A stretch of 64,000 nt of DNA, taken from Carex sylvatica. Its lineage: Eukaryota; Streptophyta; Magnoliopsida; Poales; Cyperaceae. A program made the position numbers and the translations under genes. The DNA is taken from the NCBI GenBank assembly GCA_964058845.1, contig CAXKVR010000128.1, forward strand, positions 124,001-188,000. Reading direction: 5' to 3'. Below the pieces are notes generated by a model that searched no databases, was not told where the DNA came from, and saw only the letters and a list, made by a program, of their open reading frames with translations. Positions 57,056-64,000 of the stretch are shown in pieces. Each line of letters opens with the position of its first letter. The stretch's first letter is position 1.

Positions 57056-57803
57056 AACTATATATTTAAGTATGAGTGAATAAGAATTGAGGTTGTTAAT
57101 TATTTTATGCAAGAGATGTATTTGTTGATATATATATATATTTGAAAAGCGAGGCTCTATTATTGTTGTGCTGAAGTCCTACATGCTGAAGTCCTATATC
57201 TTCAGTCACATGCAAGCGAATGCTGATATTAATATCTATAACGATCATATCAAACTCATGAAGTGTGCTGAAAATTAAAGATGATCTCAGATTTAATCAT
57301 CACAGATCTAGGGCTAAGATTTAATCAAGTTAAAATATTTGACCTCTTGTTTTTTTTAGAAATAAGAAAAATCAAGAGGGGTATTCGTTTTAAAGCTTAC
57401 CAAATATAGCAAACTTACCAACGGTATACAGTAACGGCTAATTTAGCCTTGAAATGTATAAATACAATACCAGTGTTGTAAATAATGGTATATGCTTGTT
57501 AGACGGACTGGGTACACAACAATTTAAATACATTTCAATAATTAAAAAAATTTCTCCTCAGTATTCATTTTCTAAATTTCTCAACAAAGTGTGACTATGG
57601 TAATCAACAATTTAATGATATTTCATATTTATGGAGATAAAAAAAACTCGCCGTTTAGAACAAAATACATTTCAATCAGGATGGACGGTTTCTAATTAGT
57701 GTAATTAATTGTTCGTTATATGAATAGGCCATAAACGCGTTACTGCAATTTGCAGGTTTACACCAATCTATATATATGTGTGATATAACTATTTAATTTG
57801 CAT
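57056..57803. other. Spacer with a partial copy of the ZIP upstream region
   Basis: At 57724-57767 GAATAGGCCATAAACGCGTT, then ACTGCAATTTGCAGGTTTAC, imperfectly repeats the start of the segment at 57804. A pair of GCTGAAGTCCTA words is at about 57170 and 57185. No gene. Confidence 0.5.
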
Positions 57804-58992
57804 GTTTACACCAACAGAAATGGGCCATATACGCGTTACTGCAAATTGGTTAGGCTTAATTAAGCCCATATATATATATATATTTCTCTTCAATGCTGAA
57901 CAATCGATCCAAATGCATGTACCTACGAGAAGCACCACTGAAAAATTGTTATATTTTTTTAGGTTTGAGTTCATCGATTTGACATGAGATAATTTAGATA
58001 ATTTAGGTAAGAAGCAAACTTATGATGATAAAGGTCATATAGTATTTGAGCAGCTGAAAAATGATTTATAACACTATATATATAGCTGCATGTTGATAGC
58101 TTTTCAAAAGTAAAATATCCTTCAAATTAACCGTCCCTTTTGGGGTTCTTTTATTTAAATAAAACAATTAATATTCACATAGCTAAATAATATACCAAAC
58201 TAAAATTATACTAACCAAGTTTTTCGCTAAGATATTGGAGGAAACTAAAATGCATTTTACTCACAGGGCTGCATCAATTGCTGATGCTACTACTGGTGAT
58301 TTGCTCGAGATAATGAACACATTCGACCGTGTCATATCAAAGGTAAAATTACCTATTTATAATATATATGCAGTTTTATATATGTATAATTTTGAATATT
58401 TTGTAAATTTATTTCAAGTTCATAATTTGAGATTTACTATATATATATTCTTATACCATTAAAATGGAGAATGTAATTAAAACATTTGTTGGTGTAACTA
58501 TTTTTCACTAGCTGTTACGACTTTCATAAATAGTATATTCTTAAGTTCTTAATTGGCATTTATTTTCACCTTTTATGCACTAAAAAGTATATATATACTC
58601 TATTATCCAAGGTTTTACTTCACTAGCAAGTAAGAAAAATAAATAAATTATGACAAGCAAACTAATTATAATTTGTCCAGACGATATCTAATTAATATCG
58701 GAATTGAAAACTAAAAATTTAAAGAACTTATCTGAAACTTTTAGTTTTAATATGAGTATAATAATCTTAAAAGAATATTATTATCATCAATATATTTAAA
58801 ACGTACATCCTGAATAATAGACCAACTTTTGAATTATGCAACTAAAGTTTACATTTTTTTTTTCCTTGATGAAGGTATAGGAACAAGGAATTATAGTTCA
58901 TCCAGGGATTATTGGAATGTCTGTGGGTGCATCACAGGCCCCATCTTCTTTAAGGCCTCTTATATATTGCTTCCTTTACATGTCACAATTTT
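57804..58992 (+). repeat. Segmental duplication, copy A
   Basis: From GTTTACACCAACAGAAATGG to about TTTACATGTCA this ~1.2 kb segment matches 61226-62322 (offset about 3.42 kb), covering the upstream region and two exons of the ZIP pseudogene. Differences are mainly AT-run length and small indels. Confidence 0.85.
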
Positions 58993-59388
58993 CTTTGAGG
59001 GTCTTGGTCTTGAATCCTGCATTGCTCAGGTAAACTTTAACTAATTAACTATATTTTTTCTCTAATAGCTGACCTTTTTTGTTCAATTTATGTAAATCTT
59101 GATGATGATATGCCATATTATGTTCTTTTTTAAGTATAATATAATTGTTAATTAGTATTTCAAATGTAATATAGTTTAAACAAAAATAACTTTTCATTAA
59201 ACCATGTACATGTATTATGTACCTTTTTAAGTTTTAAGCATATACCTAACTAACATAAATCTTTATTTCTACAATTCCAGGAATATTTTGGATTGAAGTC
59301 GGTGGTGACAATTGTGGAAGGGCTTTTGAACTCTGTATCTGCATTTATGGGTGCAGGTCTAATGTCTATGGTCGTCAAATGGGCTTAA
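58217..59388 (+). pseudogene. ZIP family metal-transporter pseudogene, copy A
   Basis: Exon A (58217-58342) ends DLLEIMNTFDRVISK at AAAG|GTAAAA, fitting the segment before helix IV of plant ZIP proteins. Exon B (58875-59029) encodes EQGIIVHPGIIGMSVGASQA and PSSLRPLI, the family's signature helix with the conserved His and the G-x-S pattern. A TAG lies at its second codon (VLE expected, V-stop-E seen) and a frameshift precedes IFFEGLGLESCIAQ, the next helix with Glu. Exon C (59281-59388) reads VVTIVEGLLNSVSAFMGAGL and stops. Living members import Zn or Fe across plasma or organelle membranes. Here the N-terminal helices are absent and the frame is broken. Confidence 0.75.
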
Positions 59389-61225
59389 AATTTTATTAAA
59401 TTAGATTTTACGAATTAATCTTTACAATTTTATCTTTTAAATGAAAGATGTTTTAGCATTTTCAAATTGTTGATTTTCATTTTTTATTTTTTTAAAAATA
59501 AAGCCCGATGACTCATGTCGCTTTGTCATCTTTTATTGAATCATAGCCGTACTAGTACTGTCTTTTAATACTAGTAGCCCATGTTAATTATTCTCCGAGG
59601 TAAAACATCCATACTCTTGTATGATTCACTAAAGTTTCTAACACATATCTCACATCTAAAAACTTTGTTGCTCATCAAATTCAACAAAAATAGAGTCAAA
59701 TAATAACAACTTGACCCTTTGAAATTCACCTGATTTGTGAAATTCAAATAAAATAGAAAAATTATTGTTCCAGATTTACTCTTGTAATCTCATTCATATA
59801 TAAAAAGCTATGACAAGAAAGAAAAAGTTGGTTTTAATTAGTAGAAAAAAAGAAAGAAAAAAAATAATGGGGATATAAAAAAGTGCATACCGTAGATGAT
59901 CGAATTATTTGCTGTTAAATTTAGAAAAACGAAAGGGTACAAATAGACTCAAAATTCATGCAAAGAGATTATTTTTTTCCTGTCCTTGAACAGTGCAAGA
60001 TGATCAAACTCCTGCAAATAGGCATTTGAACATGAACTGCTACAATAAACGTTCAATTGCCGGAGCTTAGAACATACATGAATTACTTCAATAAACGATG
60101 ACCAAAAATAATCCCAATTAATTCAGCCCTATTTCTTATTTCATTGACGCATTACAACAATTCAGATGTAATTGACTTGATTAATATCAGATAATTAAAG
60201 ACATATAGTTATTAGGAGATAGAAATTTTCAGAATAAGGACGACAACAAACGGTCAAAACAATTTTTTGGCTTCTGAGTTCGGTAAATAGTAAATTGTCT
60301 AATTGAAACTCATAACAAAATAATATTTCAATTTTGATGAGTGATTAGGACTGTAATTTTATTTAAGGGTAAAACAGTATTTTAAAATTTTATTAATATT
60401 TATCTTAAAGTTTAAGAGGTTAAATAAAGAAATGGGGATATAAATAAAATTATTTAGTTTTGTTGGAATATAACTAAATTTAGAGTTGCATTATATATTT
60501 AAAAAGAGAAGTTTTGATAGAAAATATATAAATTTCTCAATGGTAATTAATGTTATACCAATATTCAGCCTTAGCTACCCTTTTGTCTGAATTTTTTTTT
60601 TTTTAAGGTTAATAGTTTTTATAATTTTATTGATAAAAAACGTATTTACAATGGGTCAAATGACCGTAATTTCTAAATTTATTTTTTATGCTCATAAAAT
60701 ATAATTTAGTATTATAATCCCCATCTCGTTTCACGATTGGATCCGCTTCTTCGACTGCCACCGCGCTCCGACAATGACCGGATCTACTTACCGTCACACT
60801 TCAATCGAGATGTTGATCACTCTAATGCTATCTCGCTCCACAACCAGATCCGCTTCTTCGACCACTGCCGTGCTCTGACGACGATCGAATCTACTCACCG
60901 CCGCATTCTTATGAAGATATGAACTCTACGCTCCGAGTTCCGATGATACCACACTTTCGACTTCAATCAGCTCCGCTCGACTCCGGTTTCTCCCCTCTCT
61001 CATTTTTCTCTCTGTTTGAGAAGGTAGAACCGAAAGAGGGGATAGATTTGTGTCAAAAATAAAGATTACAATAAGTGATGAAGTTGAATGGAAAGAAAGA
61101 GAGAGAGAAGAGTTGGAGTGTGGCGGCTGTTCATTTTGTCTGAATTATTATATCAAGTTAACTGACCAGGACAGGAAATGGGACACATATTTGTCTGAAT
61201 TATTATATCAACTTTTTTGCTGTAG
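59389..61225. other. Spacer between ZIP copies
   Basis: Mostly AT-rich. A GC-richer block at 60727-60990 carries two imperfect copies of GATCCGCTTCTTCGAC about 110 bases apart (60739 and 60848). A TTGTCTGAATTATTATATCA pair at about 61135 and 61190 marks a 55-bp tandem duplication at the edge of copy B. The frames 60737-60922 and 61050-61361 are unsupported. Confidence 0.55.
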
Positions 61226-62322
61226 GTTTACACCAACAGGAATGGGCCACATACGTGTTACTGCATTTTGGTTAGGCTTAAGCCCATATTTCTCTTGGAA
61301 GCTGAACAATATCCAAATGTACCTACGAAAAGCACCACTGCAAAAATGTTATGTTTTTTAATTAGGTTTGAGTTCATGGATTTGACATGAGATAATTTAG
61401 GTAAGAAGCAAACTTATGATGATAAACATACAATTTATTTGAGCAGCTCAAAGTGATTTATAACACTACATATTTATATATAGAGAGAGAGAGCTACATA
61501 TAATTGATAGCTTTTCATCAGAAGTAAAAATATCCTTCAAACCTGCCCATTTGGGGTTCTTTTATTTAAATAAAACAATATTCACATAGCTAAATAAAAT
61601 ACCAAATAAAATTATACTATGCAAGTTTTTCGCTAAGATATTGGAGGAAACTAAAACACATTTTACTCACACGGCTGCAACAATGGTTGATGCTACAACT
61701 AGTGATGCTGGAGATAATTAACACAATTGACCGTGTCATATCAAAGGTAAAATTACAAGCTCATAATTTGAGATGTATTATATTTCCTCATACCATCAAA
61801 ATGGAGAATGTAATTAAAACATTTGTTGGTGTGACTATTTTTCACTAGTTGTTATGACTTTCATAATTAGTATATTCTTAAGTTCTTAATTAATTGGCAT
61901 TTATTTTCACCTTTCATCCACTAAAAAGAATATATATAGTCTATGATCCAAGGTTTTACTCCAATAGCAAGTAATTAACAAAAAAAAAGAAATTATGACC
62001 AAACTAATTTGTCCAGACGATATCTAATTTAGTAATATCGGAATTGAAAACTAAAAATTTAAAGAACTTATCAGAAACTTTTAGTTTTAGTATGAGTAAA
62101 AGAATCTTAAAGAAGATTATTATCATCAATATATTTATATTTAACGTACATCTTGAATAATAGACCAATTTTGAATTATGCAACTAAAGTTTACAATTTT
62201 TTTTTTCCTTGATGAAGGTATAGGAACAGGGAATTATAGTTCATTCCGTGATCATTGGAATGTCTGTGAGTGCATCACATACCCCCATCTACCTTAAGGC
62301 CGCTTATTGCTTCTCGGACATG
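61226..62322 (+). pseudogene. Segmental duplication copy B with ZIP pseudogene, cut by an LTR
   Basis: Exon A' (61632-61746) is frameshifted (ATTSDAGD then stop). Exon B' (62218-62322) reads EQGIIVHSVIIGMSVSASHT with the same TAG at its second codon as copy A, so that stop predates the duplication or was copied. It keeps the family's usual HSVIIG where copy A has HPGIIG. The homology with copy A ends at ACATG, where the LTR begins, 35 codons into the exon. Confidence 0.78.
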
Positions 62323-64000
62323 TGATACGTGTGAAGAGTACGCTAAAAAGTTTCAGTACAATAAGATGTACCTTTTAAACCTTAAATACTTTTGAGTCAA
62401 ATTGCAAGTGCACAATTCTATCAAAGTAGTATTTTAGGTATCGATCCACAGGGAGTATGAAAAATACTTAGTTTTAAACTCTAAACAATTAATTTCAGAA
62501 AATAATAAAGAAGTAAAGTGCAATAAAGAAGAATAAGGGGGGGGGGGGTTGTTTAAGTAATCCTAAAGGTTGGGTTCAATACCTGAGAATAAGGAATAGT
62601 AAACAATAGATGTAAATAGAATGAAAGAAAAATAAATAATGGCTTGCTTTCAAGTTGAGAAGATCTAGGGGTCTTTGGTCTACAATCCCTTGCTAATTCT
62701 ATCTATTCGGTATTTGCTTGAATTCATGTATGATTTGACGAGGTTTCTAACCTAATATGTTATTAAGGGTCACTTTTGTGAATTAATAACGTGCCTAGGT
62801 AATTCGGACTTCACGATTAGGTCCTTCACCCTAGCTACCTAGACCATAAGTTCTTGTTAGTCTCTCCTCTCCTCGAGTATTGGTACTTCTCAATAAAGTC
62901 CATGATACCAATATCCGACTTGATTTGAGATGTCCTAATTAGGGTTTGACTTCACGGTTAGGTCCTTCACCAAGTCCCTAATCTTAATTTCTGTAGTTCC
63001 GGCTTAGATTAAATTGGTTAGAATCTTAATCAAAACTTAGGATATTTGCATTCATAATTTGGTACTATCCTATTGATCACAGTCAATTTTAGTTCTTTTG
63101 AAACTAAAACGGGATACTACAATTCAAGTACTAACTATGTAATTAACACAAATTATTAAATCTCAGAAATTAACAATCAAATCCCATAAAACAATCATAA
63201 TAAAAGCAAATAACCAAATAAAATAGAATTAAACAAGTTCATGCATGATGACCTAAACCCCTAGAGAGAGAACTACTCCCTCTTGGAGAGATCCATTACA
63301 AAAATTGGCAAAGTAAGAAGAAATGAAATAAAATAAATGATTACACCCTTTAACAAATCAAAGACCTATCTTGCCGAATCTTGCTCAGGAAATTCTTCTT
63401 CTCCTTGCTTGAATGCTTTCCTTACTCCAGAATTTATCGCTAAGTGTGTGTGTAAAGAGAATGATGGTGTGATTGATGTGTTGATTCATCCCCTTGAATG
63501 GGGAAGAACTCTCCCTTTTATAGCCAAGGACTATGCCCAATTTAGAGGCTAGAAGGTGGAGTTAGTGGGTGCTCTGTTTACATTGCTTCCCCGGCAAGCA
63601 TGTGTATTTCTGGCAGTAAAAACGCGTCCATAAAGCGCCAAAAATAGAAAAACTGTCAAACCGGGCAGTTATTGGCTTTCTGCGGGTCCAGTGCGGATGG
63701 ATGATCCGCACTGCGGTTGGCTTAACCCGCACTGGGACAAGTTTCCTTATTTAACTTCTGCAAATTTCTCTAGGTGCGGGTGACACTGCGGATGGATGAC
63801 CCGCACTGCGGATGGGTTCTGTGCTTTTCTGAAATCGACTAAGTATTGAGTGCGGTTGGGCTCATCCGCACTAGCCTCAGTGCGTCCGCACTAGGCTCGG
63901 ACTTTTCCTTTGCGCAGTGAGTGCGGCTGGGTTGATCCGCAGTGCGGGTGGCGGATCCGCACTAGGGGGTATTTTTGCTATTTTGCATCATTTCTTGTAT
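62323..64000. repeat. LTR of a retroelement (continues beyond the window)
   Basis: Starts TGATACGTGTGAAGAG at the exact point where homology between ZIP copies ends. It contains AAGTGCACAATTCTATCAAA then TATCGATCCACAGGGAG, words common near the start of plant gypsy LTRs, a G-run at 62538-62549, and two GACTTCACG(A/G)TTAGGTCCTT copies (62806, 62949). From about 63685 it has the GC-rich GTGCGGATG module shared with the LTR at 1150. The family is not determined. The frame 63337-63552 is inside the LTR and not called. Confidence 0.7.
63685..63985. repeat. GC-rich palindromic module, second copy
   Basis: Collinear with 1239-1600: AGTGCGGATGGATGA(C/T)CCGC, CCGCACTGGGACAAGTT, CTCAGTGCGTCCGCACTAGG, CTCGGACTTTT and further GTGCGGCTGG...GATCCGC units occur in the same order and strand. 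Confidence 0.88.

Noticed and set aside
63337..63552. 71-codon frame near the window end
   Set aside because: It lies within LTR sequence of the last retroelement and has no supporting motif.

Overview
The window is a nuclear segment of a flowering plant. The evidence is AT-rich sequence dense in nested Ty3/gypsy, Ty1/copia, LINE, CACTA, hAT, Mutator-like and Helitron-like DNA, remnants of plant-specific families (type III polyketide synthase, strictosidine-synthase-like, SINA-type RING, ZIP transporter), and one apparently intact isoprenylated metal-binding-domain (HIPP) gene. The species cannot be named from the sequence; a dicot is possible but unproven.

Layout. 1-3774: 3' end of a chromodomain Ty3/gypsy element (integrase, polypurine tract, 2.6 kb LTR). 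4.5-12.3 kb: a nest of non-autonomous DNA transposons, namely two hAT-type elements with perfect 8-bp target duplications, a row of hairpin MITEs joined by AT microsatellites, and a 1.5 kb Mutator-like element carrying four 177-bp tandem units plus an inverted one. 13.8-15.1 kb: decayed type III polyketide synthase (minus). About 15.2-24.2 kb: a CACTA element on the minus strand with DUF4218/DUF4216 transposase remains, a DUF8039/Ulp1-protease-like gene, and an apparently captured SINA-like RING exon. It abuts two open exons of a strictosidine-synthase-like gene (24.2-25.0 kb). 26.8 kb: another CACTA end. 27.5-28.6 kb: LINE remnant. 28.9-31.2 kb: fold-back elements.

31.7-35.4 kb: a degenerate copia element with both LTRs. 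36.2 kb: a Helitron-like 3' end, then short repeats. 39.2-41.9 kb: a second copia remnant split by a LINE. 42.2-43.1 kb: the HIPP gene (minus, three exons, CSIM end), similar in plan to rice Pi21. 43.3-45.7 kb: four MITEs. 45.7-54.25 kb: a long inverted duplication whose arms flank a second CACTA element carrying a GRF zinc-finger pseudogene and a broken Ulp1-like gene. 54.3-55.2 kb: one more CACTA end and a LINE fragment. 56.4-57.1 kb: copia 5' remnant. 57.8-62.3 kb: two tandem copies of a broken ZIP metal-transporter gene. The second is cut by the LTR of another retroelement that runs off the window and shares a GC-rich palindromic module with the first gypsy LTR.

Only the HIPP gene looks complete. 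No operon-like organisation, rRNA, tRNA gene or CRISPR was seen. Exon limits were read from splice-site consensus and protein-family patterns by eye, without alignment tools.
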